From Candidatus Sericytochromatia bacterium S15B-MN24 CBMW_12 (lineage in GTDB: Bacteria; Cyanobacteriota; Sericytochromatia; S15B-MN24; UBA4093): a stretch of 34,957 bases of DNA. Shown piece by piece: positions 25,946 to 33,891 of the stretch. A model generated the notes under the pieces. That model worked only from the letters and a program-made list of their open reading frames with translations, did no database searches and was not told the DNA's origin. A program made the translations under genes and the position numbers. The stretch is taken from positions 1-34,957 of the forward strand of contig DAZV01000028.1 of the NCBI GenBank assembly GCA_002083825.1. The letters run 5' to 3'. The number at the start of each line of letters is the position of its first letter. The stretch's first letter is position 1.

Positions 25946-27388
25946 TTAGCCGAAGACCCCCGCCACCACGCCGTCGCCCGTCGAAAAGGCATGGGCCTCG
26001 ATGGGTTGCGTGCGGTAAGCCTGGTACCCGTAACTCGGCTCACTATAGTTGAAGAAATTGTCGTGCCAGGACACGGCCGTCGCATAGAGCGGATCGCTCG
26101 GGCTCATCCGCCCCTTCTTCGCGTCGGTGCCCTTCTCCCACTGGTAGGCATGCGCCTGCTCGTGAGTCACGGTGTTCACGAACTCCTTGAGGTTGGCTAG
26201 GGTGTCGGGCGAGACGTGGACCTTGTCCTCGCCCGGATGATAAAAGCCGTAGGAGGGCTTCCTGAGGGAGGAGTCCACCTGGATCGGTGCCGGCTCGAAG
26301 CCGTAAATCGCTCCTTCCATGGCCGCGATACGCTTGCCGGCCTCGAGTCGGAGATCGGCGGGCAGGTTATCCCAGTCGGCGAAGGCGGCCTGCAGGGCGA
26401 CGTCCCCGCGCATGGCCTTGATCAGGGCGGCGCGGTTGCGAAGATCGCTCTGCTGCCAGTTGTCGCTCAGAGGCCGCTCGGGAATGGCGGGCAGGGCCCC
26501 TGTCAGCTGACTCCGGATTTCCGCCAAGCGCGAAGCGTCGAGAGGCGGCGTCGTCGGGGCGTCGGTGACCGGTGCGGGCTTGACCGCCGTTTCCGGTGCG
26601 GGGTTGGGCCTGACCGCGGAATTGGGATCGGGCCGCGGGGGCGCGATCGCCCCGGAGCCGCCCCCGCCGATCGAACCCCCCGAGCCACCGGCCCAGTTCA
26701 CGTCGAGCCCGCCGGAACGACCGCCGCCACCGCCCGATGCTCCCAGCCCGGAAGAACTCGTCCCCCGCTGCCATTCCATGCCCAGGCCCGCGGAGGTCGA
26801 CGGGCGACCTCCACCCGCTTGAATGCCCCCCTGGCCGGAGGACGTGTTGCCGGAGCGCCATTCGAGTCCAAGGCTGCCGCTCGACGATGCTCCCGCGTTC
26901 CCGCGGGTGCCACCTAGCGATTGGGAGGCAGATGCCCCGGTTTGCCACTCCATGTCGAGCCCGCCCGCCGATGCGTTGCTCGCCGATGCCGGAACCTGAC
27001 CGCTTGCGGGACGGTTCGTCACCCACTCCATGTCGAGCCCGCCCGCCGATGCGCTGCCGGCCGATGCCGGAACCTGGCCGCTCGCAGGGCTGTTCGTCAC
27101 CCACTCCACGTCCAGAGGAGGGGCCGCTGGCGCATCCTGCGCTTCGGCCGCCGGCTCGGTCGCCGTCATCTCGGGAGCCGCTGCCTCGGTCGGCTTTTCT
27201 TCGGCCGGTACCTGGTCCGCCCACCCCATGTAGCGCTGCTGGCCCGCGCGCACGGAGGCGCTATCCCCCGCCATCGAAGGGCTCTCAGGCTGAGTGCCCG
27301 CAGAGGTCCGCGCTGCCGGCTCTGCGGAGCGAGTAAGCGACTTGATGGCCCCGTTGAGCCAGTTTAAGTTGAGTGGACCCGTCGACAT
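25946..27388 (-). CDS. Candidate HExxH metalloprotease with seven periodic Trp motifs
   Basis: A 480-residue protein. ATG is preceded by GGGAGG; the frame extends 37 codons further upstream without a better start. There is no signal peptide. The N-terminal half is a Gly/Ser/Ala-rich linker carrying PL(N/D/G)xxW-type motifs with tryptophans at 10, 96, 122, 148, 177, 206 and 232 (spacing 26-29 in the array), plus GWADQV at 55-60. A Pro-rich hinge (about 248-283) leads to the C-terminal domain. HEQAH at 409-413 fits a zinc protease site, and E464 in QPIEAHAF could be the third ligand. Similar layouts occur in secreted gluzincin-like effectors. A conserved upstream element links it to the 18757 gene. 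Confidence 0.6.
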   Translation of the reverse strand: MSTGPLNLNWLNGAIKSLTRSAEPAARTSAGTQPESPSMAGDSASVRAGQQRYMGWADQVPAEEKPTEAAAPEMTATEPAAEAQDAPAAPPLDVEWVTNSPASGQVPASAGSASAGGLDMEWVTNRPASGQVPASASNASAGGLDMEWQTGASASQSLGGTRGNAGASSSGSLGLEWRSGNTSSGQGGIQAGGGRPSTSAGLGMEWQRGTSSSGLGASGGGGGRSGGLDVNWAGGSGGSIGGGGSGAIAPPRPDPNSAVRPNPAPETAVKPAPVTDAPTTPPLDASRLAEIRSQLTGALPAIPERPLSDNWQQSDLRNRAALIKAMRGDVALQAAFADWDNLPADLRLEAGKRIAAMEGAIYGFEPAPIQVDSSLRKPSYGFYHPGEDKVHVSPDTLANLKEFVNTVTHEQAHAYQWEKGTDAKKGRMSPSDPLYATAVSWHDNFFNYSEPSYGYQAYRTQPIEAHAFSTGDGVVAGVFG

Positions 27389-27484
27389 GCCAACCTCCCA
27401 TCCCGAGGATTCCTCCGAATGGCTCCCTCGATTCTTGCTGTATCGCATGATTGCTGATCGTATTATTCCTCGCTCCGGGTAAAG

Positions 27485-27532
27485 CTCGCGTGATTTCACG
27501 CAGGCTTGTCGGAACGAAACGAATTTTTAACC
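27485..27532 (-). promoter_or_regulatory. Conserved upstream element, copy B
   Basis: This aligns with 19694-19740. It contains a perfect inverted repeat GCGTGA-TT-TCACGC (27489-27502) followed on the plus strand by AGGCTTGTC and, further on, TTTTTAAC. It lies about 97-144 bases upstream of the metalloprotease-like start codon. The degenerate palindrome in copy A suggests a shared operator next to a shared promoter. Confidence 0.55.
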
Positions 27533-27683
27533 TGCGGGCGCATGGATTTAACGCCGCAAGCCTCCCTCCCCCCTCAATTTTCCTGAAGCGCCGAAACTCG
27601 CTCAATGCGAGATGAAGAGGGGTTTTTCGACCGCTGAATCGGGGTAGAACGGAGCTTGATGCCCTTCCGACGGAGAGGTGACG

Positions 27684-28178
27684 ATGGACGCTGCGTTCGA
27701 TTGTATCCCGCTCGATCCCTACTACCCGCTGGTGGCGGGGTACGAGTGGATCTACCGGGACGACGAATCCGACGAGATCGTGGTCTATGCCATCGATCGC
27801 CTCTTGCGAACCCCGTCCGGTGGCAAGGTCACCTTCGCCTCGGCAGGAGGCTCGGAAGACGAGTTCATCGTCTCTCGTAACGGCCTCTATCGTCCGGAAG
27901 CCCCCGATGCCCCGATCCTGCGCTTCCCGCTCAAACCCGGCGCCAAGTGGAGCTACGAGGACCCCGACCTGGGAACGGTCCAGTGCCACGTCCACGGTCC
28001 CGAAGAGGTATTGACCGAAGCCGGCCTCCTGCGAGACTGCTACCGGGTGGTGCACGCCGCGAGGGGCGAACCCTTCCTCACCGAATGGTATGCCTGGGAA
28101 ATCGGCCTCGCCAAATGGGTCGAACGCTCGCGCCACGACGAACGAACCTATTCGCTCTGCGGCATGGTTCGCCTCTGA
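27684..28178 (+). CDS. Hypothetical protein (YYPL..GYEWIYR type)
   Basis: A 164-residue protein of mostly beta character: YYPLVAGYEWIYRDDESDEIV, FPLKPGAKWSYEDPDLGTV and ETYAWEIGLAKWV-like segments (actual: TEWYAWEIGLAKWVE). This YxPL..G..W.Y layout recurs in many short uncharacterised bacterial proteins, usually exported; here no signal peptide is seen. ATG was preferred to a GTG two codons earlier because GAGAGG is then spaced normally. The gene is divergent from the metalloprotease-like gene. No function can be given. Confidence 0.6.
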   Translation: MDAAFDCIPLDPYYPLVAGYEWIYRDDESDEIVVYAIDRLLRTPSGGKVTFASAGGSEDEFIVSRNGLYRPEAPDAPILRFPLKPGAKWSYEDPDLGTVQCHVHGPEEVLTEAGLLRDCYRVVHAARGEPFLTEWYAWEIGLAKWVERSRHDERTYSLCGMVRL

Positions 28179-28295
28179 CCCGCTCCTCTCATCCTTGCAG
28201 TTTGGCCGGGAGGGCTCTAAGATCGGAGGAGTTGCCGAGTGCCTGAACGGACGATCGCTTCCGATCGCCTCCCCTCGATCCGGAAAGGAGCCCCC

Positions 28296-28541
28296 ATGCA
28301 GACCCCGATTGCCGCCGAAGCCGGTGCTGGAGCCCCCGTGGTGCCCACCGTGGGCGAAGAAAAGACTCTCAAGTGGGAGTATGAAATCCTCGAGGACCTG
28401 GGCAGCGACCCCAAGGCCAAGCTCAACGCGCTGGGCGACGATGGGTGGATGCTCATCACCGCAAATCCCTTCGTTTTTCGGCGCCCCAAGGCCCCTGAAG
28501 AGTCAAAAACTCGCGGTCCGGTTGGCTTCGCCCGCATGTAG
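28296..28541 (+). CDS. DUF4177-like small protein
   Basis: An 81-residue protein with AAAGGAG five bases before the ATG. The core KWEYEILEDLG ... KLNALGDDGWMLI (about residues 26-56) fits the short DUF4177 pattern of a tyrosine-containing strand followed by LN.LG..GW. Proteins of this type are small cytosolic domains of unknown function. The N-terminal 20 residues are Ala/Pro-rich and the C-terminal 20 are basic and disordered-looking. It is 117 bases from the gene before and 68 from the next on the same strand. Confidence 0.65.
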   Translation: MQTPIAAEAGAGAPVVPTVGEEKTLKWEYEILEDLGSDPKAKLNALGDDGWMLITANPFVFRRPKAPEESKTRGPVGFARM

Positions 28542-28609
28542 CCGCTCGTTAAAAAACCGCCCGCCGGGGAACATGACTCCCTAGCGTTCATCGCCAGGGA
28601 GCAGGGGTC

Positions 28610-29404
28610 ATGCAGCACGAGCCCAGACAACCGACCCAGCCCTTTCAACGGGCCCGGACCACCCCCTTTGGAGACGCCTTCGTCTCCTCGGGGACGGGGG
28701 CTGGGCCCAACAACGCCACGCGCCCCTTGCGCGCCCCCTCGGGGCCCCTCAAGGACGCCGTATCCGCCAAACTGATCGAGGTCAAGAAGGAACTGGACTA
28801 CGTGCGTCATCTCATGACGCTCTTCGCCCAGTCGATCCTCATCTTGCGCTTTGCGGTGCATCTGGCCGCCGTTCCGGAACGTCCCGCCATGGAATCGTTC
28901 GATCAGGCGGCCCCCGGTTCCCTGCCGCCGGATCCCCCCGCGGATGGCGGCGAGGAGTCGCGCTTCGCGGGGTTGGGGGCTCCCCAGCAGCAGTTCGGGC
29001 GCGACATCGCCGAAGTCCTGATCCGGGACCCCCGGGTCAAGCAGCGGGCACAAGTCGCCCTTTACCAGTACGACGAGGTGCTCAAGGCCTTCAAGGTGGG
29101 CAGTGATACCCTCGATGGGATTGCTTCCTGCGACTTCGAGGAGGCCTGGGAGCGCCTTCAAGAACTCGGTATCGAGCGAACCAAGGGCAAGGCTTATGCC
29201 GTTTGCGGCTTCTGGGACAACTTCAAGGGCGATCCGGTGATCTGCAAGCTCTTCCCGCCGCCGACCGCTCAGAGTCCCCGCGGCACCCAGCCGCTCGGGG
29301 CGTCCGGCTCGGGTCAGCTCCCGAAACTGCCTGCCGCGCCGGATCCCAGGCCAACCCCCGAACCGAGCGGCCTGCTCGGCAAGCTGAAGGGCTTCTTCAA
29401 GTAG
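28610..29404 (+). CDS. Hypothetical protein
   Basis: A 264-residue protein with GGGAGCAGGGG before the ATG. The N-terminal 45 residues are disordered-looking (Pro, Arg, Thr). A helix with a hydrophobic stretch (VRHLMTLFAQSILILRFAVHLAAV, about 63-86) could be a membrane segment or buried helix; it contains charged residues, so a membrane role is uncertain. After a Pro/Gly linker comes a folded helical part (about 125-210: GRDIAEVLIRDPRVKQRAQV, LYQYDEVLKAF, EEAWERLQELGIERTKGKAY). A Pro-rich tail ends in a basic helix (GLLGKLKGFFK). No family is recognised. Confidence 0.55.
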   Translation: MQHEPRQPTQPFQRARTTPFGDAFVSSGTGAGPNNATRPLRAPSGPLKDAVSAKLIEVKKELDYVRHLMTLFAQSILILRFAVHLAAVPERPAMESFDQAAPGSLPPDPPADGGEESRFAGLGAPQQQFGRDIAEVLIRDPRVKQRAQVALYQYDEVLKAFKVGSDTLDGIASCDFEEAWERLQELGIERTKGKAYAVCGFWDNFKGDPVICKLFPPPTAQSPRGTQPLGASGSGQLPKLPAAPDPRPTPEPSGLLGKLKGFFK

Positions 29405-29432
29405 CCCCGAGGCAAAAGGCTCGTGCTGCGGC

Positions 29433-30389
29433 TCAGGGCTTGCCCGCGAGTTTCACCAGCACCGCGGCTCCGATCACCCCGGCTTCGCGGCCGAAGCGCG
29501 CTCTCACGACCTCCACCGCGGCGGCGGCGTCCTTCAGGGCTCGGCGCTGAATCACCGCCTCGACCCGATCGACCAGCTCGGGCACGCCCCGGATCACCCC
29601 GCCCCCCATGAGGATCCGCTCCGGGTTGAGGATGTTCACGAGGTTGGCGCAACCGGCTCCCAGCAGCTCGCCGGTCTCGTCGATGAGGCGTTGCGAGAGG
29701 GCATCCCCCTTGGCGGCCGCTTCGGCGATCAGCTCGACCCGCATCTTGCCGGGATCACCGCGGAGCATCTCTCGGAGCATGGAGGTCTCGCCACGATCCA
29801 GAGCCTCGAGGGCCCGGCGCTGCATGGCCGTGCCGGAGGCGAAGCCTTCCCAGCAGCCGGCATTGCCGCCGGGGCAGTCCGGGCCGTCCCAATCGATGGT
29901 GGCGTGGCCGATCTCGCCGGCGAAGCCGTTGGCCCCCTCGTAGAGGTGGCCGTCGATGACGATGCCCCCGCCGATTCCGGTGCCGACGAAGACGCAGATC
30001 ATGTGCTTCTTGCCGATACCCGCACCGTAATGCAACTCGCCCAGGGCCGCCATGTTCACGTCGTTACCGACGTAGACCGGATAGTTGAGCTTGCGGGCGA
30101 TCATGTCCTTGAGCGGCAGGTCGCGCCAGTTGAGGTTCGGGGAGTAGAGCACCTTGCCGGTGCCGGGCTCGATCAAGCCGGCGCAAGCCACGCCGATGCC
30201 CAGGATCGACTCTTTCGGCAGACCGTCGGTCAAACGCCGGATCTCGTCGATCATCTGATCGACGATGGCGTCGGCGCCGCGGGAAGCCTCCGTCCGGACG
30301 GTTTCATACTTGAGGATCTGACAGTCGGTGTCGGTGAGGGCGGTGGCGATCTTGGTCCCGCCCAGGTCGACGCCCACGAGATAGAACAC
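29433..30389 (-). CDS. ROK-family sugar kinase (probable glucokinase)
   Basis: A 318-residue cytosolic ATP-dependent hexose kinase. GTG is the start (MFYLVGVDLGGTK), with GGGAGG six bases upstream. It shows the phosphate-binding DLGGTK, catalytic GNDVN, the FVGTGIGGGIV phosphate loop, EIGHATID and the cysteine motif CPGGNAGCWEGFASG. The usual ROK zinc motif is CxCGxxGC; here the second cysteine is glycine, leaving two cysteines in the motif. NILNPERILMGGGV near the end is typical. Glucose is the likely substrate, but ROK members also use other hexoses or are regulators. No DNA-binding domain is present, so a kinase is favoured. It is convergent with the 28610 gene. Confidence 0.88.
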   Translation of the reverse strand: MFYLVGVDLGGTKIATALTDTDCQILKYETVRTEASRGADAIVDQMIDEIRRLTDGLPKESILGIGVACAGLIEPGTGKVLYSPNLNWRDLPLKDMIARKLNYPVYVGNDVNMAALGELHYGAGIGKKHMICVFVGTGIGGGIVIDGHLYEGANGFAGEIGHATIDWDGPDCPGGNAGCWEGFASGTAMQRRALEALDRGETSMLREMLRGDPGKMRVELIAEAAAKGDALSQRLIDETGELLGAGCANLVNILNPERILMGGGVIRGVPELVDRVEAVIQRRALKDAAAAVEVVRARFGREAGVIGAAVLVKLAGKP

Positions 30390-30514
30390 GGCCACCCTCC
30401 CTTGCGCGCAACCTTCCCACAGGCCGATCCTAACGGCGGGATCGAGGGAGGTCAACGCACGAACAGGGGCGAGGGCTCGCGGTCAAGCGGCCTGAACGGC
30501 CGATGCTCAGAGGG

Positions 30515-30676
30515 TTACGAGGTGCGCAGCGGATCGTCCTTCACGGGATCCAGCGGACACCAGTTGCACTCGGGGCAATGAATCTGGCGGAAGGGAATGC
30601 GCAGATCCGGCGACTCGAATGAGAACGGCTTCCCGCAAGAGCGACAGGTAAAGGTCACGACTAGGACCTCGGACAT
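30515..30676 (-). CDS. Small zinc-ribbon protein (53 residues)
   Basis: A short gene below usual length cut-offs. GGAGG lies eight bases before the ATG. The product begins MSEVLVVTFTCRSCGKPFSF and contains two paired-cysteine knuckles, CRSC (11-14) and HCPEC (33-37), with a further Cys40 in NWC. This is a four-cysteine zinc ribbon of the kind found in small FmdB-like or rubredoxin-like regulators. It lies upstream of the ROK kinase on the same strand, 125 bases apart. The role is unknown; nucleic-acid or protein binding is usual for such domains. Confidence 0.75.
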   Translation of the reverse strand: MSEVLVVTFTCRSCGKPFSFESPDLRIPFRQIHCPECNWCPLDPVKDDPLRTS

Positions 30677-30722
30677 CGATGTGCCTCCTCGAAAAGGGCT
30701 CCAACACTGCTGGGCAGCGCCC

Positions 30723-30807
30723 GCGGCTCAGTGCAGCGTTTGCGGCTCAGTGCAGTGTTTGCGGCTCGGTGCAGCGTTTGCGGCTCGGTGCAGCGTCTGC
30801 GGCTCAG
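30723..30807. repeat. 19-bp minisatellite, four full units plus a partial one
   Basis: Tandem units of GCGGCTCAGTGCAGCGTTT begin at 30723, 30742, 30761 and 30780, with one or two substitutions per unit. A partial unit follows (30799-30807). It lies between the zinc-ribbon start and the gdh-like terminator in non-coding DNA. Nineteen is not a multiple of three, so it is not a coding repeat. Slippage variation among strains is expected. Confidence 0.85.
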
Positions 30808-30896
30808 CACCCGCGGCCAGGGGAGCTATTCGCCGCCAAGCTTCTATTGCCATGATACCCCGTTCCCTCTCGCCCCTACCAGGCCCCCAAAGCAAG

Positions 30897-30923
30897 GGCC
30901 CCGGGGACGTCGTCCCCGGGGCC
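30897..30923 (-). terminator. Terminator-like hairpin after the gdh-like gene
   Basis: GGCCCCGGGGAC and GTCCCCGGGGCC form a 12-base perfect stem with a three-base loop, about 25 bases after the stop. On the minus strand it is followed by CTTGCTTTG, a weak T-rich stretch. This suits an intrinsic terminator for the gdh-like gene. Confidence 0.65.
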
Positions 30924-30947
30924 AACTGCAAGCGCGAAACGAGGTTC

Positions 30948-32219
30948 CTAGGGGAACAGCCCCCGGAGGCTCAGCGCCTCGGCCACCCGTCCCACTCCTT
31001 CGACGTAGGCGCCCATCCGGAACGACATGCCCCGCTCCTCCACGTTGCGCGCCAACTTGGCGAAGGCCCGAGCAATCACGTCCTTGAGACGCTCGTTCAC
31101 CTCTTCCTCGGACCAGAAAAGCTGCTGGTTATCCTGGATCCACTCGAAGTAGCTCACGATGATCCCGCCCGAGTTGGCCAGGATATCCGGAAGCACCGTG
31201 ATGCCGCGCGCCTCGAGAAGTGCGTCCGCCTCGGGCGTCACCGGACCGTTCGCCCCTTCGACGATGAACTCCGCGCGAATCCGATCCGCGTTCCCCGGGT
31301 GGATCTGACCGCCGAACGCCGCGGGAATGAGCACGTCCACCGGCAAGTAGAGAATCGCTTCCTCCCCGATGGGCGCCGCCTTCGGATAGCCCTTCACGAA
31401 GCGGTTCGCCTGGACGTACTCCAGCACGTCCACGATGTCCAGCCCCTCGGGGTTATGAATCCCCCCCGTGATGTCGCTGATCGCGACCACCTTGGCTCCC
31501 GCCTCCTGCGCCAGCCGTGCCGCCACCGAGCCGAGCTTGCCGAAGCCCTGAATCGCCACCGTCATCCCCGCCAGCTGGCGGCCCTTGAAGGCAAGCAATT
31601 GCTGGAGCGAAAGAATCAAACCCCGGCCGGTCGCTTCCTTGCGACCCAGCGTGCCCCCGATGCTCAAGGGCTTGCCGGTGACCACTCCGGGAGCCGCGAA
31701 GCCCTGGTTGACGCTCCATGTGTCCATGATCCAGGCCATCTCCCGCGAACCGGTGTTCACGTCAGGAGTCGGAATGTCCTTCTTCGGGTCGAAGACCAGG
31801 ACCATGTCGGAGGTGTAACGGCGTGTCAGGCGCTCGAGCTCGCCATCCGACAACTGGTACGGATCGACCGTCACGCCGCCCCGGGCACCGCCGTAAGGAA
31901 GGCCGACCAGGGAACACTGCCAGGTCATCAGCATGGAGTGGGCGGTCACCTGGTCGAGATCGACGTTGGGATGAAAGCGAACTCCCCCCGTGTAAGGCCC
32001 GAGAATGTTGGAGTGCTGAACCCGGTACCCACTGAACTGGCGAATCGTCCCGTCGTCCATTCGAATCGGGCTATAGGTCTGGATCAGCTTGTCGGGAGCT
32101 CCGAGCCGCTCGGTCAGCCCGGCGGGAAGTCCTAGCAACTCGCCCGCCTGCAGGAGCTGCTGGCGCGCCTTCTCGAGGCTGCTGACGCTCGACTCGACGA
32201 TCTGGGATTGAACGGCCAT
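30948..32219 (-). CDS. Glutamate dehydrogenase-family protein lacking the three active-site lysines
   Basis: A 423-residue protein clearly of the Glu/Leu/Phe/Val dehydrogenase family: SGYRVQHS, RFHPNVDLD, PTPDVNT, the Rossmann motif GFGKLGSVAA and ANSGGIIVSYFEW. The start MAVQSQ follows AAAGGA; an upstream ATG adds 15 residues. The family lysines are all changed. GPYKGG is GPYTGG (T77), MTWK is MTWQ (Q101) and GGAKGG is GGARGG (R113). In Clostridium symbiosum GDH these are Lys89, Lys113 and catalytic Lys125. The counterparts of Asp165 (D153) and Ser380 are kept. Such changes should prevent normal glutamate oxidation, so it may be a regulatory subunit, as GdhA is in Thermus, or have a new activity. 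Confidence 0.88.
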   Translation of the reverse strand: MAVQSQIVESSVSSLEKARQQLLQAGELLGLPAGLTERLGAPDKLIQTYSPIRMDDGTIRQFSGYRVQHSNILGPYTGGVRFHPNVDLDQVTAHSMLMTWQCSLVGLPYGGARGGVTVDPYQLSDGELERLTRRYTSDMVLVFDPKKDIPTPDVNTGSREMAWIMDTWSVNQGFAAPGVVTGKPLSIGGTLGRKEATGRGLILSLQQLLAFKGRQLAGMTVAIQGFGKLGSVAARLAQEAGAKVVAISDITGGIHNPEGLDIVDVLEYVQANRFVKGYPKAAPIGEEAILYLPVDVLIPAAFGGQIHPGNADRIRAEFIVEGANGPVTPEADALLEARGITVLPDILANSGGIIVSYFEWIQDNQQLFWSEEEVNERLKDVIARAFAKLARNVEERGMSFRMGAYVEGVGRVAEALSLRGLFP

Positions 32220-32393
32220 TGTCCATCCTTTCTGGGTGAGGGTTCTTTCGACGTCTCTTTTCAAGGTAGCCAGGCTTCAAGACGCGGACTTGGTCCGCGA
32301 AAGCCCCTGGTACCGAGGCAATCTGGCATAATTGTAGCATCCCCCGCGGATTCCCTCCGCGGTTCCGCATGAATTGCGAGCGAGTGAGCCCCC

Positions 32394-33851
32394 ATGCCGA
32401 TCGATCGACGCGCCGATGCCCTTCTCGACGACCTCCGCCGCCTTGCCGGCGACGAGGGAATCTCTGCTGCGCTGGTCGGCGGAGCCGTGAGAGATCTGCT
32501 GCTCGGACGCGAACCCGTCGACCTCGACCTGGTCATCGACGCCCCCCCGATGCCTTTCGCCCGGCGAATCGCCCGCGAACTCGGCGGCGCTGCCGTGGAC
32601 CTCGATGCCGACTGGGGGATCGCCCGGGTCGTCCTCAAGCCCGACCGACATCCGCACGCGACCCCTCAAGCGCCCCGAAACACGGGATTCGTCATCGATC
32701 TCGCCAGACGGCAGGGCGATCGCCTCGAAGACGACCTCCGCCGCCGTGACCTCACCCTCAACGCCCTCGCCATCCCGCTCGACGGGGATGGCGCCATCAT
32801 CGACCCCACCGGCGGCCTCGACGACCTTCATAACAAGCGCATCCGCGCCATCTCCCTCGATAACCTGATGGCCGATCCCGCCCGCCCCCTCAGAGTCCTC
32901 CGCTTCGCCGCCACGCTCGACTTCGAGATCGACTTCGAAACCCTCACCTGGCTCGAAATCTCCCGCCGGCAGATCCTCGCAGCCGCCCCCGAACGCGTGA
33001 CCCCCGAACTCATGCGCATCCTCGCCCTCCCCAACGCCTCCCGCTGGGTCGACCGACTCTTCGGACTCGGCATCTGGAACCTCCTGCTCCCCGAACTCAC
33101 CCCCCTCGCCAAGGTCCCCCCCAACCTCGATAACCACCTCGACGCGCTCGCCCACTCCCTCGAAACCGTCCGCCAACTGGACACCCTTCTCGCCACCCTC
33201 CCCCGCTGGGCAAAGCCCCACGAGGCCCCGATTAGGGCCTGGCTGGATGAGCGAAGCGCCCACGCCCCCAACCTCAAGGCCATTCTGACCCTGGGAGCCC
33301 TCATCCACGACACCGGCAAACACTTCCGCGGCGTCCTGGGAGCCTTCGGAGAACCGGATTACACCGGTCACGAACAGGAGGGAGCCAACCTCGCCGCGAC
33401 GATCGCCGAGCGCTTCCGACTCAGCGTCAAGGAACGCGACCACCTCACCCGGCTCGTGGGCCTGCACCTCCGGCCGCTCGACGTCATCCGCTCAGGCTTC
33501 GACCCCGTCGCCATCTACCACCTCTTCCAGGATGCCGGCGATTCCACCCCCGCCCTCCTCCTGCTCGCCCTCGCCGACCGCCGCGCTTCCCGCGGTCCCG
33601 CCGTCAGCGACGCCGAAATCGAGGCCATCACCGAGGGCATCCTCGTCCTCATGCGCTCCTACTGGCGCAAAGACGCCCGCTTCACCGCCCCCCCCCGTCT
33701 CCTCAGCGGAGCCGACCTCAAGCAGCTCGGCCTCCCCCCCGGTCCCGCCTACGCCCGGATCCTTCTCGCCATCACCGAGGCCCAGGTCCGTGGCGACGTC
33801 ACCGACCACGACGACGCCATCGCTCTCGCTCGCAAACTCGCCTTCTCATGA
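32394..33851 (+). CDS. cca: tRNA nucleotidyltransferase/poly(A) polymerase family protein with HD domain
   Basis: A 485-residue class II nucleotidyltransferase. The head domain shows LVGGAVRDLLLG (about 27-38), the catalytic DLDLVID (43-49), RRDLTLNALAI (about 116-126) and the RNA-binding-neck motif RPLRVLRFAA. An HD-type domain follows (HDTGKH near 305, TGHEQEGA, GLHLRPLD). It should add CCA or A to tRNA 3' ends; which nucleotides cannot be decided from sequence alone, since some bacteria split CC- and A-addition between two such enzymes. The ribosome binding site is weak (GAGTGAG). It runs convergent to the Trp-motif protein, sharing a terminator region. Confidence 0.88.
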   Translation: MPIDRRADALLDDLRRLAGDEGISAALVGGAVRDLLLGREPVDLDLVIDAPPMPFARRIARELGGAAVDLDADWGIARVVLKPDRHPHATPQAPRNTGFVIDLARRQGDRLEDDLRRRDLTLNALAIPLDGDGAIIDPTGGLDDLHNKRIRAISLDNLMADPARPLRVLRFAATLDFEIDFETLTWLEISRRQILAAAPERVTPELMRILALPNASRWVDRLFGLGIWNLLLPELTPLAKVPPNLDNHLDALAHSLETVRQLDTLLATLPRWAKPHEAPIRAWLDERSAHAPNLKAILTLGALIHDTGKHFRGVLGAFGEPDYTGHEQEGANLAATIAERFRLSVKERDHLTRLVGLHLRPLDVIRSGFDPVAIYHLFQDAGDSTPALLLLALADRRASRGPAVSDAEIEAITEGILVLMRSYWRKDARFTAPPRLLSGADLKQLGLPPGPAYARILLAITEAQVRGDVTDHDDAIALARKLAFS

Positions 33852-33876
33852 AAAAAGGCGCCCCTCTCGGGACGCC
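33851..33876 (-). terminator. Intrinsic terminator for the 33892 gene
   Basis: GGCG(C)CCC and GGG(A)CGCC form an eight-base stem with one mismatch and a TCTC loop. On the minus strand the stem is followed by six T residues. This is the only textbook intrinsic terminator with a T-tract found in the window. It lies in the 40 bases between two convergent genes. Confidence 0.8.
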
Positions 33877-33891
33877 TCGATGCGATTCGGT

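Noticed and set aside
27500..27532. The conserved upstream element considered as a FliA (sigma-28) promoter
   Set aside because: TAAA and CCGACAA-like words are present, but the spacer is about three bases too short for the known consensus and the copies do not keep GCCGATAA.
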